From Acinetobacter pittii ATCC 19004 = CIP 70.29 (GTDB taxonomy: Bacteria > Pseudomonadota > Gammaproteobacteria > Pseudomonadales > Moraxellaceae), in NCBI RefSeq assembly GCF_000369045.1, contig NZ_KB849786.1:665906-729905 (forward strand): a DNA stretch of 64,000 nucleotides. The letters are read 5' to 3'. Below, piece after piece: positions 1 through 8,608 of this stretch. The first letter of the stretch is position 1. Each line of letters begins with the position of its first letter. Under the pieces are notes generated by a model that was given only the letters and a program-made list of their open reading frames with translations, had not been told where the DNA came from and did not search any database. The position numbers and the translations under genes were made by a program.

Positions 1-1
1 A

Positions 2-550
2 GCAATGTCTGGACTCGTCTTTGCTGGAGCTGCTCAGTTGGTTAGTTTAAGCATGGCTATGGAAGGTGCATCTGTTTTTACAATTTATTTGACTATTTTC
101 TTTTTAACGGCTCAGCATTTTATTTATGCATTAACTTTAAGAAATGACATTTCTATTTTGTCCTTGCCTAAACGATTGAGTTTAGGCTTTTTATTAACAG
201 ATGAATTGTTTGCGGTGAGTGCTCCATTTGAAAAAAGAAGTTCGGAATATCTGTTGGGAGCTGGACTGTGTTTTTATTTATTTTGGGTTGCTTTTAGTTT
301 GGTGGGAATACTGCTGGCGACAGTGATACCTGATCTTTTAAATTACCATTTGGATTTTTCGATCGTTGCTATTTTTATTGCTATGATTGTGCCGTTATGT
401 AAAGGATTTCCGGTCATAGCTGGGGTGCTAACAACTTGTTTAAGTGGGTTTTTATTTAAATTTTATCAAATTGAGGGTGCGATTTTACTTTCAGGATTAA
501 TGGGAATGTTAATTGCTGTTTTAACTGAAAAAATAGGTAAGGAGCAATAA
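2..550 (+). CDS. azlC: AzlC-family branched-chain amino-acid exporter subunit, 5' end cut by window
   Basis: Large subunit of an AzlCD-type exporter, thought to move branched-chain amino acids out across the inner membrane. The visible part opens on a GLVFAGAAQ stretch that in AzlC proteins lies about 45 residues from the start, and the frame is open to the window edge. The real start is therefore upstream and the ATG at 5 is internal. Several hydrophobic helices follow, and the length seen (about 180 residues) fits the remainder of a roughly 230-residue protein. It ends one base before the AzlD-like gene, as expected for this two-gene pair. The family is clear; the substrate is inferred. Confidence 0.8.
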   Translation, partial: AMSGLVFAGAAQLVSLSMAMEGASVFTIYLTIFFLTAQHFIYALTLRNDISILSLPKRLSLGFLLTDELFAVSAPFEKRSSEYLLGAGLCFYLFWVAFSLVGILLATVIPDLLNYHLDFSIVAIFIAMIVPLCKGFPVIAGVLTTCLSGFLFKFYQIEGAILLSGLMGMLIAVLTEKIGKEQ

Positions 551-551
551 T

Positions 552-869
552 ATGTCTTGGTTTATGATTTTAGGCTTGGCAGCAATCGTCTTTTTTAATC
601 GCTATTATTTTTTAGAACCTCAAGTGAAAATTAAACTGCCGCTTATTCTGAATAAGATGCTTAACTATTCTGCACCTTGTTTGTTAACTGCAATTTGTAT
701 TCCAGTTATTTTTTTCGATGGAGATCATTTAAGAGGCGTGATAAATAATCCTTATATTTATGCAGCAATCTTTTGTATTGTAATCGCTATGTACCTAAAA
801 AAAGTTCTTTTAAGTGTGATAGCAAGTTTAGGATTTTTTTACTTTATAAATTTTCTAATAAATTACTAA
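552..869 (+). CDS. azlD: AzlD-family small subunit of branched-chain amino-acid exporter
   Basis: A 105-residue protein made almost wholly of hydrophobic helices (about four), matching the length and layout of AzlD, the small partner of AzlC. It starts one base after the azlC stop, with a GGAG ribosome site inside the end of azlC (around 540), so the two are translationally linked. AzlD sequences diverge strongly, so the call rests on size, topology and position as much as on residues. Confidence 0.75.
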   Translation: MSWFMILGLAAIVFFNRYYFLEPQVKIKLPLILNKMLNYSAPCLLTAICIPVIFFDGDHLRGVINNPYIYAAIFCIVIAMYLKKVLLSVIASLGFFYFINFLINY

Positions 870-875
870 CATGCA

Positions 876-902
876 AAAGCTGAATCGAAAGGATTCAGCT
901 TT
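876..902. terminator. Bidirectional rho-independent terminator
   Basis: Perfect 11-bp stem AAAGCTGAATC / GATTCAGCTTT with a GAAAG loop, lying between convergent azlD (+) and the DUF962 gene (-). The T-run is better on the minus side, so it mainly ends the DUF962 transcript. Confidence 0.8.
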
Positions 903-912
903 AAATTCATCT

Positions 913-1362
913 TTAAGCAAGAGCTTGTTTTTGTCTGCTTTTCCATTTAGGTAAAATTTTTGAGAGATAAGCATCCATACACCAAACTGGTCCAATCAAT
1001 AGGAATTGTAAATCTTTAAAGAACGAGGGCTTTTTGCCTTCGACTTTATGTCCGTAAAATTGTCCAACCCAAGCAATCACAAAAATAGCGATATAAAACC
1101 CGACTCCTACAGGTAGGGTGTAAATGAGCCATGCCATAACAACAAGTAAGGCAGCCATTGCCACAGCAAGTACAAGATCTAAACGTGCATAAAATACTAA
1201 GGTCAACACAAGTAATAAAGCAGTAAGCAATGTGCTGAAATGCGCAATGATTCCAATAATAGAAAATAAAATGGCGGGAACGCAAAGCCAGTGAATTTGT
1301 TTATTGGTTGGATTTTGATGACTTTCGCTATATTCATCAAACCATTCAGTAATGGATTTCAT
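913..1362 (-). CDS. DUF962 / Mpo1-like membrane protein
   Basis: A 149-residue protein with an N-terminal amphipathic part (MKSITEWFDEYSESHQNPTNK) and four hydrophobic segments, typical of the DUF962/Mpo1 (YGL010w-like) family. Yeast Mpo1 is an Fe-dependent dioxygenase that shortens 2-hydroxy fatty acids; the bacterial role is not established. Conserved histidines include the SHQNPTNKQIHWLCVP stretch and a GHKVEGKKP stretch late in the protein. The ATG at 1362 is chosen because AAGGAG sits 10 bases ahead of it; the GTG at 1371 is almost on top of that site. It stands alone, with its own terminator. Confidence 0.75.
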   Translation of the reverse strand: MKSITEWFDEYSESHQNPTNKQIHWLCVPAILFSIIGIIAHFSTLLTALLLVLTLVFYARLDLVLAVAMAALLVVMAWLIYTLPVGVGFYIAIFVIAWVGQFYGHKVEGKKPSFFKDLQFLLIGPVWCMDAYLSKILPKWKSRQKQALA

Positions 1363-1880
1363 TGGTAGCACACTCCTTGTTTTAACTTCGATTTATTTTT
1401 GTGAGTATATTTTAGCCTGTTCTTGAGGATCTCGACAAGAAACCAACACTATTCAACTATAGGGAGCGTTGTATTAAAAAAACTAAGAAAGGGCAAACGA
1501 AAAAATAATATGACTGTGGTTGAAAAGGTGGTCAATTCGACCTCAAGAATGGGGCAATTTTTCATAATATTTTTTCTGTGTTGCTAGATGATGAAATCAT
1601 CTAAAAAAGCGTAATTTTGAGATTGATGGGAAAATTGTATGAAAAAGCTCTACTCATCTACTCTAAAAACGCCATAAATAGCCTTTATTTTGGAAAAATG
1701 GTACTAGGGTAGCGCAAATTTAAAAAAGACGCTCTAAACGCAAATTGGACGTAAAATTAACTGGTATTAAATAAACATGGTTTTTTGTTTAAAAAATATT
1801 CAAATTCAGAGCTAGATAAGGGGCAAAAAAAGAGGATTTTTTAACTTTACGTTAGGAATTATTTTGATAACTTAAAATAT
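1363..1880. other. Long non-coding gap between DUF962 and rlpA
   Basis: About 520 AT-rich bases with no convincing gene. It must hold the promoter of the DUF962 gene on the minus strand. A perfect 8-bp hairpin, TAGATGAT-GAA-ATCATCTA, lies at 1585-1603 without a T-run. A 25-codon ORF from the ATG at 1510 has no clear ribosome site. I recognise no RNA family; a small RNA cannot be excluded. Confidence 0.4.
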
Positions 1881-1911
1881 AAAAAAGCCGCAGAAAAAAT
1901 TGCGGCTTTTT
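1881..1911 (-). terminator. Terminator of rlpA
   Basis: Stem AAAAAGCCGCA / TGCGGCTTTTT with an 8-base loop, 23 bases past the rlpA stop, ending in a T-run on the minus strand. Confidence 0.85.
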
Positions 1912-1934
1912 ACATGAACTCGAGAGGCTATAAC

Positions 1935-2546
1935 TTATGAAGTTGGGCCATCAACACGCTCAATATTTACTTTAGCAGTTCCAGCATTGGTAATACCAAG
2001 ACGTTTAGCTGCACCGTATGATAGGTCAAGTACACGGTTGCCATGGAAAGGACCACGGTCATTTACTTTTACAACCACACTTTTACCATTGTCTTTATTC
2101 GTTACTCGAATGTAACAGTTCAACGGTAGGCTACGGTGAGCAGCAGTTAAAGCATTCATGTCGAATGTTTCACCACTTGCAGTTTTACGGCCATGGAATT
2201 GGCGGCCATACCAAGATGCCATACCAGTTTGGCTAAACTTACGAACAGTGTTTGAAGCTACTGTGTTAAGTTTTTCAATCACTGAAGGCTCATCTTCAGG
2301 GATTTCAATTTTTGCTGCGATAGCTTGACGACGGATTTGATCGCCAGAACGTTCAGTGATTGAAAGACTGTTAATGTTAGAAAAACGAGAATTAAAGTTT
2401 TGAGTATCTTTACTCAATACACGTGCTGCTAGATTAGGACCATCTACATCACTGTTTAATGATGATGACTGCACCATTTCAGCGTGCAGTGGGGCCATAC
2501 TTAAACTAGCCGTCAGTGCAAGAACGTATTTCAGCGATAACTGCAT
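1935..2546 (-). CDS. rlpA: RlpA-family septal ring lytic transglycosylase, short form
   Basis: RlpA proteins cleave denuded glycan strands at the division septum. The double-psi beta-barrel domain lies at about residues 105-195, with GMASWYGRQFHGRKTASG and VKVNDRGPF, both typical of the family. A Sec signal peptide spans about residues 1-22. There is no lipobox cysteine and no C-terminal SPOR domain, unlike the E. coli protein, so it is probably soluble in the periplasm. The ATG at 2546 is chosen because AGGAG lies 9 bases upstream; the longer frame to 2588 has no such site. It sits downstream of rodA-mltB, a common grouping in gammaproteobacteria, but with its own leader. Confidence 0.85.
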   Translation of the reverse strand: MQLSLKYVLALTASLSMAPLHAEMVQSSSLNSDVDGPNLAARVLSKDTQNFNSRFSNINSLSITERSGDQIRRQAIAAKIEIPEDEPSVIEKLNTVASNTVRKFSQTGMASWYGRQFHGRKTASGETFDMNALTAAHRSLPLNCYIRVTNKDNGKSVVVKVNDRGPFHGNRVLDLSYGAAKRLGITNAGTAKVNIERVDGPTS

Positions 2547-2827
2547 TTGTATAAACTCCTGAGAACATGTACTTTTTCTTTCAGCCATTGACTGAAATTT
2601 AAAGTGAACATGCCTTATTATTCACTTTTGCAATTGCTATATTGGGGTGGATAATATTCATCGGTTACGGAGAGTGTCTAGTCTTTAACGAGAAATCTTT
2701 ACAAAAAGGGCAAAAACTTACAGTTTTAGGATAAAAAATAATCAATAATGTAACAAGTTATTAAAAATGTATGTATTGTGATCTATTTAACAAAAATATT
2801 TATTGACTTTTACATAAAGCATAAAAA

Positions 2828-2847
2828 AGCTAGCCTATCGGCTAGCT
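2828..2847 (-). terminator. Terminator overlapping the mltB stop codon
   Basis: Perfect 8-bp stem AGCTAGCC-TATC-GGCTAGCT followed by six T on the minus strand. The upstream arm is formed by the last codons of mltB. Confidence 0.85.
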
Positions 2848-3836
2848 ACTTCGGTGCCTAATAACCATACAGCTGTAGCGTACATGCGGCTCTTGTTATA
2901 AGTCGTAATCACTTGAAAATTCGGGTAAGTTAAATAGTAAATTGGTCCATTATAGTCTTGTAATTGAATAACATTCACCATATCGAGATCATCAATTTTA
3001 ACTAAAGGATTCAATGGAGAAATACCAAGTGTCTTTAATGCACCATATGGGAAAGGTTGCGTTAAATCTTTAGCAATAATACTTTCTGGATTTGACCCAG
3101 TGTAACGAGCCATAAACCCGATCGGTTGGTCGCGTTGCCAACCTTGTTTTGCTAAGTAGTTTGCAATTGAACCAATAGCATCTTCTGCTGAGTTTCTTAA
3201 GTCGATATGTCCATTGCCGTCATAATCCACCCCATATTTACTAATATTGCTTGGCATAAATTGTGGATAGCCAATCGCACCTGCATAGGAACCTACAATA
3301 CTATTTGTTGGATAGCCTTCTTTATAAGTCCAAGCAATAAGAGCAGCTAGCTCATCACCAAAATATTCAGCACGGCGAGGGTAGCCAAAAGCAAGCGTAG
3401 CTAAAGCATCACGTGTAATAAAAGAACCTTTATTTGCGCCATAACCTGTTTCAACGCCCAAAATACCTAAAATGACAGCTTGAGATACGCCATATTGTTG
3501 TTCTGCACGATTTAACGCATCTGCATATTGATTTTTAAAACGGACACCACGTTGAATTGTGCCTTCGACCAAGAACATAGAGCGATAATCATACCAAGGC
3601 TTACTTTCACCCGGACGAGTCATAATATTTAGAATGTTTGGTAAATTTTTTGCACCACTCATGGCTGCATCGACTTGATCGCTACTTAAGCCATAAGCAT
3701 TCATCGTTTTTTGTTTAAAATTCAAATAATCAGGATGTGTTGCAAAATCGTTGGCCTGAGCGAAATGACTTGTACTGATTAAGCCAGTACACAAAGCGAG
3801 CATTTTTAAAGTTTTATTTAAGTGTTGAGACAACAT
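2835..3836 (-). CDS. mltB: Lytic murein transglycosylase B
   Basis: Cleaves the MurNAc-GlcNAc bond of peptidoglycan to give 1,6-anhydro ends in the periplasm. The 333-residue protein has a signal peptide (about residues 1-28, cut near FAQA). The SLT_2 catalytic domain carries ILGVETGYG, with Glu129 the likely catalytic acid. It also has the YAGAIGYPQFMPSN stretch and a DYDGNGHIDL calcium-site-like loop seen in MltB. No lipobox is present, so it is a soluble form. It begins 19 bases after the end of rodA and is almost certainly cotranscribed with it. Confidence 0.92.
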   Translation of the reverse strand: MLSQHLNKTLKMLALCTGLISTSHFAQANDFATHPDYLNFKQKTMNAYGLSSDQVDAAMSGAKNLPNILNIMTRPGESKPWYDYRSMFLVEGTIQRGVRFKNQYADALNRAEQQYGVSQAVILGILGVETGYGANKGSFITRDALATLAFGYPRRAEYFGDELAALIAWTYKEGYPTNSIVGSYAGAIGYPQFMPSNISKYGVDYDGNGHIDLRNSAEDAIGSIANYLAKQGWQRDQPIGFMARYTGSNPESIIAKDLTQPFPYGALKTLGISPLNPLVKIDDLDMVNVIQLQDYNGPIYYLTYPNFQVITTYNKSRMYATAVWLLGTEVASR

Positions 3837-3855
3837 ATCGTTTTAAAATTCCAGA

Positions 3856-4998
3856 TTATCGATGTGTATGAATGGACATGACTAAACCAAAGGTGGCCAT
3901 TAAAGTAATAATAGCTGTTCCGCCATAACTCATAAAAGGTAAAGGAACACCTACTACAGGTAAAATACCACTGACCATTCCCGCATTTACAAATACATAA
4001 ACAAAAAAAGACAAACCAAAGGCGCCAGCAACTAAACGTCCATAGTTATGGAAGCTTTGTAAACCGATCTGGAATGTTCTAAAAATAATGGCAAAATAAA
4101 GGATTACTAAAATAAGTACACCGATGAGTCCAAATTCTTCGGAATATGCAGCAATAATAAAGTCAGTATGTCCTTCGGGTAAAAAGTGTAAATGTGATTG
4201 GGTGCCTTCAAGGAAGCCTTTACCTGAAAAACCACCAGAACCAATTGCAGTTTTAGATTGAATAATATTCCAACCCGTACCGAGTGCATCTGCCTCTGGA
4301 TCAAGTAAGGTTAAAACCCTTTGGCGTTGATAGTCGTGTAAAAGAAATTCCCACGCAATTGGAATTACGATTGCTGCACATGCGGCAGCTGCACCAATCA
4401 TTCGCCATGATAGTCCACTTAAAAATAAGACAAATATACCGCTTGCTAATACTAAAAGTGATGTTCCTAAATCAGGTTGTTCTGCAATCAGTAAAAAGGG
4501 AATACCAATTAACATTAATGATAAAACAACTTGTGAAAAACTAGGGGGAAGAGGTTTTCGTGCTAAAAACCATGCAATCATCATCGGCATGCCGATTTTC
4601 ATGAACTCACTGGGTTGGACACTCCCGAAACCCGGAATATCAATCCAGCGCTGAGCACCCATTCGGACTTCACCAAATACCATAACTGCCACAAGCGAAA
4701 ATAGGCCGAACAAATAAAAGTATGGGGAAAACGCTTGATAGACCTTAGGCGGAATTTGGGCTAGACCAAACATTACTAAAAAGCCAATACCAAAACTCAT
4801 GGCTTGCTTACTAACCAGACCTACATCCTGTGCCGAAGCACTATATAGTACAGTTAAACCTAATAGCGCATTTAACAGCAAAAATAGACATAACCAAGGG
4901 TCAATGTGGAGTTGTTGCCACCTTGATGGTTGCATAGCGGTGCTAAGACCATCTCGAGGAGCTTGGCGTAAAAACTTATATTGTGGGCTAGGAGACAT
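3856..4998 (-). CDS. rodA: RodA, SEDS peptidoglycan glycosyltransferase of cell elongation
   Basis: Polymerises lipid II into glycan strands in the elongasome, with a class B PBP as partner. The 380-residue protein has about ten membrane helices, the GFGSVQPSEFMK stretch, and the LPEGHTDFI loop that holds the catalytic aspartate of SEDS enzymes. The C-terminal PLPFMSYGGTA motif is diagnostic. mltB follows directly, but the usual partner pbp2 (mrdA) is not upstream here. The start at 4998 has a weak ribosome site; a methionine 21 codons later is an alternative, though the cytoplasmic tail is plausible. Confidence 0.92.
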   Translation of the reverse strand: MSPSPQYKFLRQAPRDGLSTAMQPSRWQQLHIDPWLCLFLLLNALLGLTVLYSASAQDVGLVSKQAMSFGIGFLVMFGLAQIPPKVYQAFSPYFYLFGLFSLVAVMVFGEVRMGAQRWIDIPGFGSVQPSEFMKIGMPMMIAWFLARKPLPPSFSQVVLSLMLIGIPFLLIAEQPDLGTSLLVLASGIFVLFLSGLSWRMIGAAAACAAIVIPIAWEFLLHDYQRQRVLTLLDPEADALGTGWNIIQSKTAIGSGGFSGKGFLEGTQSHLHFLPEGHTDFIIAAYSEEFGLIGVLILVILYFAIIFRTFQIGLQSFHNYGRLVAGAFGLSFFVYVFVNAGMVSGILPVVGVPLPFMSYGGTAIITLMATFGLVMSIHTHR

Positions 4999-5084
4999 GC
5001 GGCGTTAACTAGGTCAATCAGTGCTTGGCGCATGCTAACATAAACCTGATTAATGGCAATGTATATCAATATTTTGCAATAAAA

Positions 5085-5106
5085 AAACCTAGCTCTCGCT
5101 AGGTTT
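5085..5106 (-). terminator. Terminator of the ABC-queF operon
   Basis: Perfect 9-bp stem AAACCTAGC-TCTC-GCTAGGTTT followed by T residues on the minus strand. It separates the unknown gene at 5125 from rodA, so rodA needs its own promoter. Confidence 0.85.
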
Positions 5107-5124
5107 CCGATAAGCTATTTCTTA

Positions 5125-5775
5125 TTAGTTAAAGAATAGACTTTCGTGATATTCAGCCATCGCTTTTAGTTCAGTGCGATTTAAGCTAGGGATGAGTTTG
5201 TCGATCGCAATATGAACTGCTTTTGTTACAGCTGCCGCACCAATATCAGCTGCTTTACGCTTAATCATGCCAAGGTCTAATGTCTTATTAAAATCAGACA
5301 TAAAATGTTTAACCATAGCATCTCCAAACTGTTTATACAGTTCAGCCAATGCAGCTTTATTGATATCATTACCCGCCTTAAGCTCAGTGAAGTTATGCTG
5401 AAGATTAGTGACTAAACTAGGATCTAGAGTTACACCTACTTTATATTGACCTTGTGGATCTTTAAATAAGCTTTTTTCAGAGAACTCTACTGACTGTTTA
5501 ACAACATCGTTTGGCGCTTTGCTTAACAATTGTTTTAAAAGAACAGCGACTGTTGATTTGACATAGCCTGCTAGTTTTTCGGCAGTATCGCGCTTTTCAC
5601 TTGCAGGGAAGTGCTGAACTAACTGAATTAAGACATTATCAATAATCTCTTCATTAAGTTGTAAAGCAATCTTATCGCGAAGTGGGTATAAAGGCTCACT
5701 AGAATTTTTGTTCGCAATTCCAGTTTGTATATCGTTCAATAAGCCTTCAGAAGGGGTAAAACCAAAAAACGGCAT
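5125..5775 (-). CDS. Conserved Acinetobacter protein of unknown function
   Basis: A 216-residue, probably soluble cytoplasmic protein that I do not recognise. It has no signal peptide and no long hydrophobic segment. It is predicted mostly helical, with a charged centre and a GAAAVTKAVHIAIDKLIP helix near the C-terminus. It begins 23 bases after queF and ends at a strong terminator, so it is the last gene of an operon with the ABC exporter and queF. Position alone does not assign a role. Confidence 0.7.
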   Translation of the reverse strand: MPFFGFTPSEGLLNDIQTGIANKNSSEPLYPLRDKIALQLNEEIIDNVLIQLVQHFPASEKRDTAEKLAGYVKSTVAVLLKQLLSKAPNDVVKQSVEFSEKSLFKDPQGQYKVGVTLDPSLVTNLQHNFTELKAGNDINKAALAELYKQFGDAMVKHFMSDFNKTLDLGMIKRKAADIGAAAVTKAVHIAIDKLIPSLNRTELKAMAEYHESLFFN

Positions 5776-5798
5776 GGTGTATCCTCAAATTATTCGTT

Positions 5799-6611
5799 TT
5801 ATTGTCGTGCCAATCGAATCGGTTTTGGCATCCATGAAAGATCCGATACTCGGCAAGGGTTAATATCAAGTCCGCCGCGACGAGTATAAGTTGCATAAAC
5901 CATCAGCTTATCAGGCTGCAAATTTTGCCAAATATCCGCAAAAATCTGCTCGACACACTGTTCGTGAAAGCCGTTATGCTGACGGTACGAGATAATATAA
6001 GCTAAAACACTACGATAACAAGGTTTTTTGCCCTTAAAACGGATAAAAACTGTACCCCAATCTGGTTGTCCCGTGACTGGGCAGTTACTTCTTAAAAGAT
6101 GAGAATATAGTTCAATTTCGACTTCTTCATCAGACGCATCTCGTTTTAAAAGAGTCGCATCTGGATGTTGCTCTAAACGCTCTGGATCTAAGTCATCAAT
6201 ACAAATGCCTTGAGGTTTAGAAATGTCTAAATCATCTACTTGAAATAAGGTTAACTCAACTTTTGCACCTGCCGCAGCAGATAGATCTTTTTCAACCGTT
6301 TCAATAAACGACTGTTTAGAGTCAAACTGAGTGAAGTTAAGGCTATTGAAGTAAAGTTTTAATGACTTTGATTCAATCAAATTTGGTGAAGAAGCTGGCA
6401 GTGTAATTCTGCCAATAGCAACTTGCGGGATAGCATGAGCGTTTAACCATGAAATTTCAAAAACATGCCACCAATCTTTACCTTGTGTAATACCTTCAAT
6501 ATGCGAGTAGGCTTCACGAGACTGAGCACGAGCAATTGGAAATAAAACATCAGGTTGATAGTTAGTTGGATATTGAGTTTCTTTACCCAATAAAGACTGT
6601 TCGACACTCAT
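5799..6611 (-). CDS. queF: NADPH-dependent 7-cyano-7-deazaguanine reductase (queuosine synthesis)
   Basis: Reduces preQ0 to preQ1, a cytoplasmic step of queuosine tRNA modification. At 270 residues it is the long (YqcD-type, two tunnelling-fold domains) form. The active site SNCPVTGQPDWG gives nucleophile Cys177 and the general acid Asp184. The FHEQCVEQIF stretch holds the glutamate/histidine substrate contacts. Its start overlaps the upstream permease stop by four bases (ATGA type), so translation is coupled. The link with an ABC exporter has no known functional reason. Confidence 0.95.
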   Translation of the reverse strand: MSVEQSLLGKETQYPTNYQPDVLFPIARAQSREAYSHIEGITQGKDWWHVFEISWLNAHAIPQVAIGRITLPASSPNLIESKSLKLYFNSLNFTQFDSKQSFIETVEKDLSAAAGAKVELTLFQVDDLDISKPQGICIDDLDPERLEQHPDATLLKRDASDEEVEIELYSHLLRSNCPVTGQPDWGTVFIRFKGKKPCYRSVLAYIISYRQHNGFHEQCVEQIFADIWQNLQPDKLMVYATYTRRGGLDINPCRVSDLSWMPKPIRLARQ

Positions 6612-7381
6612 TCACGCATTCCTGAACCACGAGCAAGTAAATAGTAGGCAATTCCGTAAAGTACAGCACAGCATAATGTCACAATGATTAAAGAGAACGT
6701 AACGTTCACGTCACTATGACCTAAAATGCCGAAACGGAAAGCGTTAACCATATACACAATAGGATTAATTAAAGAAAGTTTTTGCCAAAAAGGGCCAAGT
6801 GCACTAATGGCATAGAACACACCACCTAAATAGGTTAAAGGTGTAAGGACAAAGGTTGGAATAATAGAAATATCATCAAATGATTTTGCATAGACTGCAT
6901 TAATGAAGCCGCCTAAGGAAAATAAAACAGATGTAATTAAGACTGTATATATAGTTACGAACCAGTTATGTATAAAAAGGTCTGTAAAGAACATACTCAT
7001 TGTCGTCACAATTGCTCCGACCAATACACCACGGCAAATACCACCAATGACATAGCCCCACAAAATAATATGTAGTGGCACTGGACTCATAATCAGTTCT
7101 TCAATGCTCTTTTGGAATTTCACACTAAAGAAACTTGAAGATACGTTAGCATAACTGTTGGTAATAACCGCCATCATGATGAGGCCGGGTACGATAAACT
7201 GCATGTAGCTCACGCCGCCCATTTGTCCAATGCGCGAACCAACCAAATTACCAAAAATGACAAAGTACAAACTCATCGTGATCGCAGGTGGTAACAAGGT
7301 TTGTGGCCAAATACGTAGAAATCGGCGTACTTCTTTACGAACTAGAGTCCAGAGGGCAATTTGCAGTTGGCTAAAATTCAT
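6608..7381 (-). CDS. ABC-2 type exporter permease, YadH-like
   Basis: A 257-residue inner-membrane protein with six hydrophobic segments and the ABC-2 membrane fold. The VPGLIMMAVITNSYANVSSSFFSVKFQKSIEELIMSPV region is typical of YadH-type permeases. It overlaps the ATPase gene upstream and queF downstream by four bases each. The substrate cannot be told from sequence; relatives are annotated as multidrug or polysaccharide exporters without much proof. Confidence 0.85.
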   Translation of the reverse strand: MNFSQLQIALWTLVRKEVRRFLRIWPQTLLPPAITMSLYFVIFGNLVGSRIGQMGGVSYMQFIVPGLIMMAVITNSYANVSSSFFSVKFQKSIEELIMSPVPLHIILWGYVIGGICRGVLVGAIVTTMSMFFTDLFIHNWFVTIYTVLITSVLFSLGGFINAVYAKSFDDISIIPTFVLTPLTYLGGVFYAISALGPFWQKLSLINPIVYMVNAFRFGILGHSDVNVTFSLIIVTLCCAVLYGIAYYLLARGSGMRE

Positions 7382-8313
7382 TTTGCCTCTCCTTCAAGAT
7401 TTTTCTCAACCATTTTGACGAATAGCTCTTCTAGACGGTTCGATTTGTTTCGCATACTACGAACACGAATACCTTGTGATTCTAAAAGTTGGAATAAGTC
7501 ATTTAATGTATGTGCTTTATCCATCGTCACTTCTAAAGTGCTGCTATCAATTAAGTTGAACTTCACACCAATAATATTTAACTGGAGTGGGGCAATGGGT
7601 TCTGCCAAATCGAAAATAAAAGATTCTTCACTCAGCTGATTTAAGAAACTTTTCATGCTGGTGTCTTCTTTAATGACACCGCGGTCAATGATAGCAATTT
7701 GACGACACAACATTTCTGCTTCTTCGAGATAATGTGTAGTCAAAATAATAGAAGTACCGCTTTCGTTCATTTCGGTTAGAAAATCCCACATAGAGCGGCG
7801 TAATTCAATATCAACACCCGCAGTGGGCTCATCTAAAATAAGAAGTTTAGGTTCATGCATCATGGCACGGGCAATCATGAGACGGCGTTTCATACCACCC
7901 GATAGCATACGTGCTTGTATATTGCGTTTTTCCCAGAGGCCTAGCTTTTCTAAATAATGTTCGGCACGTTTTTCTGCAATCTTTTTATGAATGCCGTAAT
8001 AACCAGCTTGGGTGACTAAAATATCGAACGCTTTTTCAAACTGTCCAAAGTTAAATTCTTGAGGGACAACGCCAAGTTGTTGTTTTGCCAAGGATGGATG
8101 AGTGTCGAGATTGTGTCCAAAAATCTCAACTGTTCCTTCGGTTTTTTTCGTGAGGGAACTGATAATACCAATGGTTGTTGATTTGCCGGCACCATTTGGG
8201 CCTAACAACGCATAAAATTCACCTTCAGGCACAGTGAGGTTAATACCTTTTAACGCCTGAAAACCATTACGATATGTTTTGGACAAATCTCTTAAAACCA
8301 AAGCATCAGTCAT
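7378..8313 (-). CDS. ABC exporter ATP-binding protein, YadG-like
   Basis: A 311-residue ATPase partner of the following permease. Walker A is GPNGAGKSTT near residue 40, the signature is LSGGMKRRL, and Walker B is LLILDEPTAGVD. A C-terminal extension of about 80 residues after the H-loop is usual for YadG/CcmA-type subunits. It is the first gene of the four-gene minus-strand run. tRNA-Arg lies about 120 bases upstream on the same strand, so read-through from the tRNA is possible. Confidence 0.88.
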   Translation of the reverse strand: MTDALVLRDLSKTYRNGFQALKGINLTVPEGEFYALLGPNGAGKSTTIGIISSLTKKTEGTVEIFGHNLDTHPSLAKQQLGVVPQEFNFGQFEKAFDILVTQAGYYGIHKKIAEKRAEHYLEKLGLWEKRNIQARMLSGGMKRRLMIARAMMHEPKLLILDEPTAGVDIELRRSMWDFLTEMNESGTSIILTTHYLEEAEMLCRQIAIIDRGVIKEDTSMKSFLNQLSEESFIFDLAEPIAPLQLNIIGVKFNLIDSSTLEVTMDKAHTLNDLFQLLESQGIRVRSMRNKSNRLEELFVKMVEKNLEGEAK

Positions 8314-8430
8314 GAAATTCTCACATTATGAAAGAGGGGTATATTTTGAGCGATAATGATTAATAAACCAAGTAAAATAGTCGGAATTTTATAAAATTGA
8401 GATAAATTTATGAAGTTATTATATATAAAC

Positions 8431-8507
8431 TGGTGCGCCCGGCGGGGATCGAACCCACGACCCCAGGCTTCGGAAACCTGTACTCTATCCAACTGAGCTA
8501 CGAGCGC
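8431..8507 (-). tRNA. tRNA-Arg (anticodon CCG)
   Basis: A complete 77-base cloverleaf on the minus strand. The acceptor stem GCGCTCG pairs with the 3' end, the anticodon stem CAGGT/GCCTG holds the loop TTCCGAA (anticodon CCG), and the T-arm loop reads GGTTCGATCC. The 3' CCA is encoded. It decodes CGG, a rare arginine codon in AT-rich genomes. Confidence 0.95.
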
Positions 8508-8608
8508 ACATGTGTGGGCCACATCATAGGAAAAAAACACCAATAGGTAAAGCACGAAATAGGTAACAAGTGAGTTTAATGCTTAATTAAACAGCAGCTT
8601 GTTGTTTT

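Noticed and set aside
1585..1603. TAGATGAT/ATCATCTA hairpin as a terminator
   Set aside because: It has A residues rather than T after it on the plus strand and no T-run on the minus strand.
8310..8555. Open frame of 81 codons on the minus strand
   Set aside because: It covers the tRNA-Arg gene and part of its flanks; its apparent protein is a read-through of the tRNA.
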